Assembly (NCBI GenBank): GCA_001972305.1
Contig: BDDD01000361.1
Coordinates: forward strand, 403,140 to 467,139
Source: Cephalotus follicularis
Lineage: Eukaryota; Streptophyta; Magnoliopsida; Oxalidales; Cephalotaceae
Direction of reading: 5' to 3'
DNA length: 64,000 nt
This document shows, one piece after another, positions 11,327-21,160 of the stretch. Numbering within the stretch: position 1 is the first letter of the stretch; every line of letters begins with the position of its first letter. The notes under the pieces were generated by a model. The model was not told where the DNA came from, made no database searches, and saw only the letters and a list, made by a program, of their open reading frames with translations. The position numbers were made by a program, and so were the translations under genes.

Positions 11327-11671
11327 ATTTTTTATATGATATATGTTAGTAAGTGAATTATTAATACAGAAAGAATAGTTAACAGAGAATGGAGAGTTAT
11401 CTATAAAAGAAAGGAGCGTAATTATTACGGCGGAATTCATGAGAAAAGAAGCATAATTATTATGACGTAATCCGTGAAAAGAATAATTATCACGTAAAAG
11501 ATTTCAAATAAAATATAAATATTAATTTTATAAAATGATCATCATTTAAAAAATTATGAGATTCGATCCTAAATATATTGCCTAAGCGATTTGTTGTAAA
11601 CTAAAAAATAATTTTTTTCATTTCTCTAATATTTGTTTTTAAAGATGAATATGTTACATATTACTTAGTTA
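11327..11671. other. AT-rich spacer
   Basis: Nothing recognised. The short phrase taattattacg/taattattatg repeats at 11420-11480. Confidence 0.4.
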
Positions 11672-11676
11672 CATAT

Positions 11677-12279
11677 TGTTGATACGGAAAATCTCCTTAA
11701 CAGTCCTCTGACGTGGAGATGTTTGATTTGTAACTGGGAACGCTTTGAATACCTTGAAGGAAGAGTTGAAGAGGTGTTGGATCGTTCTCCCTGCACAAGG
11801 AAAACAAAATAATCGCAGGTCCATGAGGGTTTTCTCCCACGGACACTTCGATGCTTAAGTTAGTAACAACAATGTGCTTTAGTATGTAAAAATGGTTGAC
11901 CCGTGTGTGGTCTTTGATGCTGGTATTTATAGTGCCGGATTGTAACTGTTTAAGCATGAATTTCGGAGTTGATCATTGCTCCCCTAAGGGAATGCCGAGG
12001 ATCTCGGGATTTCCCTTATCTCCACCTGATTTAACGCCAAGACGTTATTATCTTTCCAAACTTTGAGTCCTTGGAGTATAGGCTGATTTTGGGGCCATAT
12101 TCTGCTATGGGTAGGGGGATCCTCTGAAAAATAGCCGGGGATCTCACATGTTTCCTTAGTTGGAGTTAAGGCGTTTCCTCTGACTACTATCCACATAAGT
12201 TTTAAATCCTATGCACAAGTGGTAGTGTCTGCATAGGACACGTGTCGCACTAAGTATTGATAGATTTTTTTCCTCATCA
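11677..12279 (-). repeat. 3' LTR of the gag-only element
   Basis: 603 bp. In element orientation it runs TGATGAGG...ATCAACA. A G-box core (CACGTG within gacacgtgtc) lies ~35-45 bp from the LTR start (12236-12247). Confidence 0.9.
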
Positions 12280-12295
12280 TATGCCCCCCTGGTCC
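12280..12295 (-). other. Polypurine tract of the gag-only element
   Basis: On the minus strand ggaccaggggggcata directly precedes the 3' LTR, as expected for plus-strand priming. The Tat-like LTR at 25.1 kb has the similar acaggaaggcata. Confidence 0.75.
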
Positions 12296-12789
12296 TTCTT
12301 CTCTGACCGTTGGCAGAGGAGGAGGAGTAGAGTTGTGAGCTGTCGCTCGGGCAGAACTTCGTTGTAGAGTTGGACTTAAACTTGGCAAAGGAAAAAGAAC
12401 AGAGGATAAAGGTCTTACTTTGTGTGATCCTTCAACCAAACTGTGCTTACCTTATCAGAGGAAGAAAAGCAGAGGTGGAGGACTCTTGCTTGGTAGGATC
12501 CTCTGGGATGTAGTTGGGCCTGCCTTAGCAAGGGAAGTAAAATTACCGAGGAAAGAGTCTTACTGGTAGCTCACCTTAGTAGGCTTAGTTAAACTACTCT
12601 CGGTTAATGGACTTAGTTTTTTGGGCCCAAATATAGGATTCATATGAGGCGTATTGAACACGATTTACACGTGGCATGACCAGCGCATTTCCCTCCTATG
12701 TCTCTTGATTTCCCGCGTCTGATTTGACGGTCGGTCTTTCGGCCGTTTGATCTGCAGAGATTGTGTGGCTTGGATCTGCCTGAAATCAA

Positions 12790-15470
12790 GTCCTTGGCTT
12801 TTAAAAAGGCACTCTCTTCTCAAAGTAGACTCTTTGCTTTCTTCAACTTTCATATAATCTTCTAGCATCGAGCTCTTCGATTTTCAGGGCTTTCAAGTCA
12901 ACCTCACTTCGCAAATCTTTCTTCAAACTTTTTGGTGAGTATCTTTTGGCTACCAGTTGTTCCAAACTGATCTAGAATTTCCCTTTAGGTTCTCCAAACT
13001 TCTCATCCTCTCTCTCTCTGGTATAGATTGCTAGAACCAAATGGACTCATAGATCTCCTACTCCTGAGGATGTTGCTCCCTTGGCAATGGTGGTTCCTGC
13101 TGCCAAGCACCCCCTTGATACAGAGGACAATGCGGGTGCCATGGTGGGAGACCTTGATGCTCCCACCTATGAAGCTGGAACTCAAGCTTTGGAGGGTTAC
13201 CTTGACATGAGCGTACTATCTTGTGAGAGAGTATTAGAGCTCTCCAGAATACTGCTTTCCCGGGGGCATCACATTCAACCTCCCCCAAAATCCTCGGATG
13301 GCTATGGAGAGCAAGCCCGGCCTCTTCGTGGTTTTTGAAGATGCCCTCTCTCATGGCTTGAGAATTCCAGTGCCTTCCTTTGCCATCTCAGTTCTGAGGA
13401 GTTTCTGTCTACACCCCACACTCCTCCAACCGCAGTCTTGGAGTTTTGTGATGGGTTTCTTAGTCAAGTGCATCGAGTCAGAGGTCACTGCAATAGCGGA
13501 ATTGTTCAAAGAGCTCTATGTCCTCTCGGCCTCGCCAGGCAAGCGTGGATACTTTTTCAAGTCCCACCCCGGTGCAAAGAAATTGTTCCCCACCAAATCC
13601 ATCAAGAATTGGAGGAGGAGGTATTTCTTGATAAAGAACCTCCCTGGGTTCACTGCCTCCAGCTAGTGTGATTCTCTAGAAACCCAGCGGTTGAATAAGA
13701 GGTTTCGTTTGTCCTCGGTAGAGAAGGTGGACCTCGGCAAACTCTTGACCTTGGAGGCCGAGGAAATGAACTTCGTTGTGCTGGAGGATCGTCTGCTCCA
13801 TGTTGGGTTGAGCGTGACCCATAGCAGAGTATCCCACTTAGATGACGCCGAGGACACCCCGGATGAGGCTGACATAAAGAGAGAGATATCAGGATAGATC
13901 CTCGCCTGATGTGTTGGGGGAAAGCTGTACTAAGCATTCATCTCCTCCTTTACTTTTACTTCCTCTTGTTCTTGTTTTAACTTTGATTACCTCATTTCTT
14001 TTTGCAGCAATGGAACCTCGGCGTCATGTAGTTGATATCATGAAGGTCAGCAAGAAGAAGAAGCTGAGGGTAGCTTCGGGCGAGGAAAGGGCAAGAACTT
14101 CAGGGACTAACACCGAGGCAAGTAGGGAAAGGGCTGAGGTGGTTGTTGCAGCCACAGTGGAGCCTACTGCTGCTGAGGTCGCCCGACTGGGAGCTGCTTA
14201 AGGCAAACAGATTACGTGGGAGGTCCCTGCCGAATCCAAAAAGAAAAAGACAAGGCCTGATGGGTTGGGCTCTAGTCGGGGGCAAACCGAGGTTGATCCC
14301 TTGGTGAACGTCGATGACCCAATCCACCTTGGAGTTCCTCGGGATGCTGGCAAGATTAAGGAGGAGCTCGACGCTCTCAGCGGTTCCAACTGGGACCTCA
14401 ATGCTCCTGGGGCCCCTTTCGTCCTCAGTAAGTTGTGCTTTCACCCATTTGAGCTCCAAGCCAGGAAAGGATGGAGTTACAACCAGCTCCTCAACAATTG
14501 CATTCAAAGCCAGATTCGGGTATGTAGGTCCTCCTGTTTTCTCTGACATATTTTTGCTTCTCCTCTGACTTGAGTTTTCCTCTGGTAGGGTCTGAGTGAT
14601 TCTCAACTCATGGTGGAGAACTTCAAAGATAACTTGGAAATCAACAACCAGCAGCGCGAGAAGGTGGCGGAACTCACAGAAACCGCCAGGTCGGCCAAAG
14701 CTCAGCTGGATAAGGTTCTCGGGACTCAAGAGTATATTGTGGAGGAGAAGAGGTAGGCCCTGGCAATGCTGGAGGAGGAGAGGGCAGAGAAAAAGAGGAT
14801 CTAGGAGAGCCTCTTGCAGAATAATAACTTGAAAAATCTTAAAGAGGAGTTTGCTAAGTTCTGAGAGGATGAGGCTTCTCGAACTCAGGCGACAGTATAC
14901 AAGTTCCTGGTGGAATTCAAGGTTTTGACTGAATTCCAAATGATTATGGAAGGGGCTATACAGGGATTCAAGGCCTACCCCATTTTTTTGGGAGATACTT
15001 TTTGAAGAATCCGCTGAGTACTTCCGCCAGGGGTTTTATTCTTGCCGGAACTGTATTTCCTCTGTCCATCCCGAGGTTCCTCTTGATCACTTTGTATGGT
15101 GCTCAACACCTGATAACTTTAACTTCTATCCCGAGGGCATTGATGAAGAGGAAGAGAAGGCTGCTGCGACCTTGGAAGGGGAAGAGGAACGCCTCGCCAG
15201 GGAGGCTGAGGAAACTGAAAGGGTTGAAAACCTGGACGTGGTAGTCATTCATAGTGACTCTGACCATACTCTTCAACCTCCTTCTTCTGTCCCTTTCTCC
15301 GCACCTTTGCCAGAGGATGATGAAGAGGCTCCTCTTCCAGAGGCTTATTTTTTGCTTTGTAATTTTATTTTTTCTTTCTTGTAATGTAGTTCCTTTTCTT
15401 TGATTCTTGTAATTTCCCTTTTGCAACGTAAATCTTTTACGATTAATGAAATACAATGCTTTTGCTCCTC
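12790..15470 (+). pseudogene. Antisense spliced gene inside the element (gypsy-type transposon domain)
   Basis: Runs opposite to gag. A TATA-like box (ttttaaaaagg, ~12798) is followed by a leader intron (donor gtgagtatc ~12936, acceptor ggtatag ~13026). The main exon to ~13900 encodes the stretch GLFVVFEDALSHGLRIPVPS, then LRSFCLHPTLLQPQSWSFV, typical of the 'putative gypsy type transposon' domain (PF04195-like). Further introns: acceptor tttttgcag at ~14007, and donor gtatgtagg (~14521) with acceptor ctctggtag (~14589). A coiled-coil-rich end follows (14590-15000, LTETARSAKAQLDKVLG), then an acidic tail. A possible poly(A) signal (aatgaaat) lies near 15446. A frameshift near 13280 and several stops (13664, 14754, 14801, 14862) disable it. 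Similar antisense ORFs near the 3' LTR are known in Tat-lineage elements. Their role is unknown. Confidence 0.72.
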
Positions 15471-16026
15471 GGATCTTCTTTACTTTCTTTGCATTGCATG
15501 CTCTGGCTCCACTCGAATACTCACGATTCCCTTGGGATAATTTTATGTAAGTAATAGAACCTGACTTATGCTTCACACGAGCATCATTATTCCCCTTAGG
15601 GAAATTAGCTTAGTCTAACTTATAGACTTTACGTTATATGGTCTTACAGTTTTCAGACCTAGCTACCTAAGCTTTCTAGTCCCCGTAAGACACTTTGTTT
15701 GAAAATCGCTTAGGCAACAAGACTTGATCTTTACGAGTTCAGACATGTTCGTAGACTAAGTTTTAGGTCTGCTGGGCAAGTTCTTACGGGTTTACCGAGC
15801 AGGATCTTGTATGGTCCGTTATATTCTAGACCAGGTTGTCTGAGCTTGCAGTCCTCGTAGGGACACTTGTTTCAAAGTGCTCAGTCCAACGAACTTGATA
15901 GTTGCGAGTTTTTATGGATTCGCCTTTCAAGACACGATATTAGGCTGGTCGGACGAGTTCTTATGGGATCGCCGACTGGTGTTTGCTCCCTTGGGAGTCT
16001 TATTATTTCCTTAGAAGTCTTTTTGA
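15471..16026. other. Non-coding internal sequence of the gag-only element
   Basis: No ORF of note. The phrases gacttgat..acgag and gacaagttcttac-like recur at 15720-15970, as a loose repeat. Confidence 0.4.
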
Positions 16027-16180
16027 GTTTACTCCCTGAGGAGTCTTTGGTGCTCCCCAGGAGGAGTCTTTGTTGAAGAATTCGGGTGCTCCTCATGAAG
16101 AGTTTTTTTTGCTCCTCGGAAGGAGTCTTTTAGCGCTCCTAGGAATGAGTCTTTTTGCGCTCCTCGGAAAGAGTCTTTTT
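16027..16180. repeat. Minisatellite, unit like GCTCCTCGGAAGGAGTCTTT
   Basis: About six degenerate copies of a 25-32-bp unit containing gctcctcggaaggagtc. Each copy is partly palindromic (ctcct/aggag). Confidence 0.75.
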
Positions 16181-16302
16181 TATTGAAAGAGTTGGTCGAC
16201 GACTGTTCAGAGTTTTAAAGACATGAACATTGGGCCTCTGGTCCCTTGCAAACTTGTAACTATGATCTTGAACAATCAATTTTTGGAGAAAAAAATTCAA
16301 CT

Positions 16303-16560
16303 TTATTGATATTCTTGAATTTTGTACAATCTTACAAACAGTCGCTGATAGAATATCCTTGGACGCTCAACATTCCAAGCTTTAAGAGTCTCCTTACCCC
16401 CCAGAGTTTCAAATTTGAATGTTCTAGGTCGGGGTATTATTTTTACCTTGCCAAGTCCTTCCCAGTTAGGGGCTAGCTTTCCTCTGCCCTGTAGTTTAGT
16501 CATGGCATCATGGTATCAGGTTTTCAAGACTTTCTCCCCCAGTCCCTAACTGTGAGCTAC
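16303..16560 (-). pseudogene. Integrase C-terminal remnant joined to gag
   Basis: The minus strand reads ...MTKLQGRGKLAPNWEGLGKV followed by FKFETLGGKETLKAWNVERP. This is the C-terminal GPY/F-like module of Ty3/gypsy integrase, which in full elements is several kb from gag. Here it begins within ~60 bp of the gag terminal motif IGIIHTISGGR (16582-16616), so protease, RT, RNase H and the integrase core have been deleted. A TAA-type end after KIQEYQ closes it. Confidence 0.75.
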
Positions 16561-16579
16561 CTTGGAGTACTTCCTCGGG

Positions 16580-18399
16580 TGCTCGTAATTACCTTCCTCC
16601 AGAGATGGTGTGTATTATGCCTATCGACTGTTGTTCTTCGGCCTGTTGGGGGGCTTCTTCTCTGCGCTCCCTTCTCTCCTTAGGGCATCTCTGTTTACAT
16701 ATTTCCTGAGGTGGCCCCTACGAATCAGGTCCTCAATCTAATTTTTTAACTGCTTGCATTCCTTTGTATCGTGTCCGTGGTCACGATGGTACCGAAAAAA
16801 CTTGTCTAAGTCCCTTTTCTCTGCCGAGGATCTAATGGGAGCTGGCCACTGGATTGGGAGCTTATCCTTCTCCACGGCCAGAATCCTGGTGCGCGTCTCC
16901 AAAAGAGGGGCAAAATTGTTATAAGTAGGGATTAGTGCCCCCATTTTGGAGGATTCCTCCCTTTTGGAGAGCTTGTGTCTCAGGTCATCTCTTGCAAGCT
17001 CTGACCTATCTCTTCTCTTCTCCTATGACTCTTGAGCACCTCGTGGGTGCTCTTGTTTCTCCACCTGATGGGTCAACCAGGAAGTCTTTTGCTTCCTAGC
17101 TGTCATTGCCTCCTCGACATTCACATATTTCTCTGCCATTCTCAGCAGATCTGTCATATCCTGAGCAGGATTCTTCATAAGGGAGAAGGTGAAGGGTGAA
17201 TTATCCTTTAATCCGCTGGTCAGAGTTGCCAGAGCAAAAGATGGCTCTAAGTCCTTCACCGTCAGAAACTCCTTGTTGAATCTTGTGAGGTAGCCTCTAA
17301 GGTATTTATCCTTCCCTTGCACCATATTGATCAGATGACCTGAATTCCGTCTCTGCCTGGTGCTATTAAGGAATTTGGTAATGAACAGTTCCATAAATTG
17401 CTCGAAGGTCACCACCAAACCCACTGCCAGGGTAGAATACCACGGCTGGGCTGCTCTTGTTAACGTTGCAAGGAATCCTCTACAAAGAATGGTGTTCGAG
17501 GCTTGGTGCACCAACATGACTTGTGAGTAATAGCGTACATGTTGAATAGGGTCCGAGGACTCGTCATACTCCTTGAGACTCTAGAATCGGAATCCTATAG
17601 GGATACGTTCCTTCATTATCTCGGATACGAAAGGAGTTTCACTGATGTTGCGTACCTCGGACAGGTATCCCTTTGACTTCTCGGCTCCTTGGAGCCTCCT
17701 CTCCATCTCGGCAAGCCTCCTGTTCATGGCTTGTTCCACATCCTCAATGTTTCTAGTCTTGATAGAAACTTGAGAATGCCCCGCCAGTGTGGCTGAACGG
17801 GCCATTCTGCTCCTTGGTCGAGTCTCAGTTATGTGTGATGCGTTGGAACGCACTCGAGTGTCCTCAGCATCCACTGGGCGATCTACTTCCATTGGTTGCT
17901 GCTCGGGATGCTCAGACCGAGGATGATTGCTATGGTCCCTGGCAGTTGAGGACTCCGCCTGCAGAGATGTATGAATCTCTGGTCTCCTCCTCAGGGATGT
18001 ATTAATCCCCAACCGCCTCAGGGGACGCGTGGTCCTCTTCGGCGGGTTTCACCTTGGTTCTCCTCCTAGAGATGTTTGAACCTCTGACTACCTTGGTGGG
18101 TGTCTTGCCCCCCTCAGCGGGTTTCGCCTTTGTCTTCGGGGCTATTGGATCTCTGGGGCGGGCCTGCTCAGACCATATCGTCCTTGGCTGACTGGTCGGG
18201 CAGGTCCGACCTGTTCGTGGTTAGCTAGATTAGTTGCCAACAGGTTGGTAAGGAGCTCCATTCCCTAGAGCAACTGAGTAAAATGCTCCTTTGCAATGGG
18301 AGCTTACTCAGGAGCCGCAACTTAACCGACATCAGGAGGTGGGATCTCAAGTGCTCGGCTGCCGGTGGCACCATAATTGTTGTTTCTCCTAGGAGGCAT
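16580..18399 (-). pseudogene. gag of the non-autonomous element
   Basis: Starts at MPPRRNNNYGATGS (18399), just after the primer site, and one frame runs to 16738 without a frameshift. The Retrotrans_gag domain lies at 17023-17517 (TRAAQPWYSTLAVGLVVTF, FITKFLNSTRQRRNSGHL, EKYVNVEEAM). A Cys/His motif remnant follows (FRYHRDHGHDTKECKQLKN), then HTISGG after a likely one-base slip in a C6 run (~16650). Gag would form the particle that packages the RNA. About nine in-frame stops (for example 18322, 17581, 17023, 16738) interrupt it, each explainable as CAA/CAG/CGA changed by C to T. Confidence 0.8.
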
Positions 18400-18425
18400 C
18401 ATTCTTAATAGCTTTTTGTTGCGCT

Positions 18426-18442
18426 TCCCACAGACGGCGCCA
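18426..18442 (-). other. Primer binding site of the gag-only element
   Basis: Minus strand TTGGCGCCGTCTGTGGGA lies one to two bases inside the 5' LTR. It is a primer site type common in plant Tat-lineage gypsy elements, and it fixes the element orientation. Confidence 0.8.
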
Positions 18443-18444
18443 AC

Positions 18445-19063
18445 TGTTGATGCAGAAAATCTCCTTAACAGTCCTCTGACGTGGAGAGGTTTGATTTGTA
18501 ACTGGGAACGCTTTGAATACCTCGAAGGAAGAGTTGAAGAGGTGTTGGATCGACCTCCATGCACAAGGAAAACAAAATAATCGTAGGTCCAAGAGGGTTT
18601 TCTCCCGGGGACACTACAATGATTAAGTTAGTAAAAAGCAGAAAAGACTACAACAAGGTGATTTAGTATGTAAAAATGGCTGACCCGTGTGTGGTCTTTG
18701 ATGCTAGTATTTATAGTGCTAGATTGTAACTGCTTAAGCATGAATTTCGGAGTTGATTATTGTTCCCCTAAAGAAATGTCAAGGATCTCGGGATTTCCCT
18801 TATCTCCACCTGATTTTACGCCAAACCGTTATTATCTTTCCAAACTTTGAATCCCTGTAGTATAGGCTGATTTTGGGGCCATATTCTGCTATGGATGAGG
18901 GGATCCTCTGAAAAATAGCAAAGGATCTCGCATGTTTCCTTAGTTGGAGCTAAGGCGTTTCCTCTGACTATTATCTACATAAGTTATAAATCCTGTGTAC
19001 ACGTAGCAGTGCCTGCAGAGGACACGTGTCGCACTAAGTATTGATAATTTTTTTATCTCATCA
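18445..19063 (-). repeat. 5' LTR of the gag-only element
   Basis: 619 bp, colinear with 11677-12279 apart from a ~17-bp indel near 18630-18660 and scattered substitutions. TATA-like tatttatag near 18708 on the plus strand reads ctataaata in sense. G-box gacacgtgtc at 19021-19030. Confidence 0.9.
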
Positions 19064-19390
19064 CATATATTGAAAAAATAATTATAAAACAATTTAGTAT
19101 ATAATCAATTATTTATAATTTTTATGATATAAAAGAACGTTAAACACGCCTCTATAGTTATATTAGTATCGATATAATCGTATTCGTAAAACATTCAATT
19201 ATGCTTTTGTAATATAGATTTTTGTATATATAGTTTTTGCTTATTTATAAAGATTGATGTTATGTAAAATATTGTATAAAAATCTCTCATTTGGAGTATC
19301 AAATAATGGAGCTGTCCTGAATTATATTAGGTAAGATCACATGGATAAGGAGGTTGAAGGGTCGCCCATGACACAAATTCGTAATGGCTG

Positions 19391-19413
19391 ATATATATAT
19401 ATATATATATATG

Positions 19414-19450
<37 letters not shown>
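19391..19450. repeat. (AT)n microsatellite
   Basis: Sixty bases of AT repeat with one break (gtataat). Confidence 0.95.
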
Positions 19451-19453
<3 letters not shown>

Positions 19454-19607
19454 TCACATAATTTGCGTATGATTAATTGGTAGTTGCTATTAATAATTGG
19501 TCAACATGTTATGAACTCGTATGAGAGAATACTCACCGACCAACTATATTTTCTTATGACTATCATCATACACAATATTTATTACAAGGTTAAATATCCT
19601 AAGAATT

Positions 19608-20091
19608 GAATACATTTGATCAACTTATATTATAAATTATGTTTAGACGTTAGATCAACTTAAAACAAAATATTTAAAATTTATATTTATAAATTTGATC
19701 ATTAGATTTGATGATCTATATATGTAAATTATATATATATGAAAAAAGTGAATATGTTAAATTAACTTATATACTATATTATATTGAATTATCTTAAAAC
19801 GAAATATTTTCGATTTATATTTTATAAATCTGACAGTAAGATTTGAATTGATAATCTATATGTGTAAATATCAATATGTATAGATCATATATATGAATTT
19901 TGAAGAGAATTGAAATTTTTGAACTATTTCATTTTTATCCACATATCTACTTATAACGGTCCAAATTATTACGTATATAGATTATCAAATCTAACAATCA
20001 AATTTATAAAATATAAATTATAAATATATCAATTTTAAGTGATCTAACACTTAAACATGATTCAAAGAATTCAACATATTCACTTTCCCTT
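19608..20091. mobile_element. Foldback MITE with an extra internal arm copy
   Basis: The left arm 19620-19718 and the reverse complement of 19981-20085 align over ~100 bp (for example ataaatttgat.attagatttgat.atct). A third, direct copy of the arm lies at 19748-19855. No coding sequence. Confidence 0.65.
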
Positions 20092-20181
20092 AAACATATC
20101 TATATAATTTATGTGTTTTTTTTTGGGTACCTATGCGCGTAAGTTAACAAGGGTACCATGTTATGATTACAGTATATAACA

Positions 20182-20250
20182 AAATAAAAAAAAAAAAACA
20201 AAGTATAAACAAAAAAAAAATAATAAAAAAAAATAAAAAAAAAAAAAAGA
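20182..20250. repeat. A-rich low-complexity tract
   Basis: Runs of A broken by single bases, directly left of the copia solo LTR. Confidence 0.9.
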
Positions 20251-20254
20251 ATAT

Positions 20255-20460
20255 TGTAAAAGCAGACGCCCCGCCGCCAACATAGTAAATTACTATTCTA
20301 AACACTATTCCAACAAACTCCTATAAATAGGAATGTAATGTTAAGAAGAAATTAAGAAATTCATAATAAGAAATCTCTTACTTTCTCTCTCAATTTCTCT
20401 CTGAATCTCTCTATAGCATAATTTTCTTTTGTGAGTTAATAATCCCAGAAGTTTATAACA
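20255..20460 (+). mobile_element. Ty1/copia solo LTR
   Basis: 206 bp, TGTAAAAGCAG...AAGTTTATAACA. From about base 30 it closely follows the 3' LTR at 63005-63233 (shared actcctataaataggaatg, aatctcttactttctctct, agaagtttataac). Contains the TATA box ctataaata. No internal region, so a solo LTR. The flanking five bases do not match, so the duplication is lost or the edges have shifted. Confidence 0.8.
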
Positions 20461-20582
20461 ATGTACATGTATTCTACTTAATCTTAATTTACATTTTCTG
20501 TAATGAAGTACTAAATTCTTTTAAAGGAACGTTTGGATACGGGATAGCTATTTTTCTTTCGGAATCAAATTCCTTATAAAAT

Positions 20583-21160
20583 TAGGGATGATAACGGATC
20601 GATTATGGTGTGGGTTTTTTTGTACCCGTACCTTACCCGTCCCTAAGACACACAGTATTCGAAACCGTCCCGTACCCGGTGCGGGTACAATATCTACAAA
20701 TCATATACGCCCCGCGGTTATAAATCTCGTACCGTACCCGACCCGCCCCTCAGATTTTTTTTTCTTCCATATCTAAATATAATGTATACTATGAATCTAT
20801 GATACCATTCTACATATATTTTTTTTTCCTACATTATATTTCTCTCATTTCAAACATCAAATATAATAGAATCCACTTTCATAAGAACATAATCAAATAA
20901 CATCCATAATTGTCAAGTTGAACTTGAACATACATGATCAAACAAATAATAACAATCAAACTCGAATCTTTTTAAAGATGGTAACGGATCGGTTATGGTG
21001 TGAGTTTCTTTGTACCAGTACCCTACCCACCCCTGTGACACACAATATCCGAAACCATTCCGTACCCGGTGCAGGTACTATATCTACAAATCATATCCGC
21101 CCCGTTAAGATGGGTTCGGTTTAAAAACTCACGGATCGGGTAAAAATTACCATCCATGTA
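20583..21160. repeat. Diverged tandem pair of a GTACCCG-rich repeat (possible hAT-type MITE)
   Basis: Two direct copies (20583-20760 and 20955-21110) share gataacggatcg.ttatggtg, acccgtaccctacccg-like and cccgtacccggtgcgggtac blocks. The outer ends are roughly inverted (tagggatgataac, and ...ttaccatccatg), as in short hAT-like MITEs. The right end follows copy 2 only, so copy 1 is truncated. Confidence 0.5.

Larger units (their letters stand above)
11677..19063 (-). mobile_element. Non-autonomous gag-only Tat-like LTR retrotransposon with antisense ORF
   Basis: A complete element: two LTRs (11677-12279 and 18445-19063) with TG/CA ends, flanked by the 5-bp duplication catat (11672-11676 and 19064-19068). 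Read on the minus strand the order is 5' LTR, primer site, gag, a scrap of integrase C-terminus, an antisense gene on the plus strand, polypurine tract, 3' LTR. Protease, reverse transcriptase, RNase H and the integrase core are missing, so it could only move with enzymes from a relative. The two LTRs differ at roughly 8% by eye, so the insertion is not recent. The Tat-type assignment rests on the primer site, the gag end motif HTISGG and the extra ORF near the 3' LTR. The layout resembles described TR-GAG elements. Confidence 0.88.

Noticed and set aside
13028..13354. Minus-strand ORFs opposite the antisense gene (13003-13354)
   Set aside because: Shadows of the plus-strand exon; the intron borders and domain similarity are on the plus strand.
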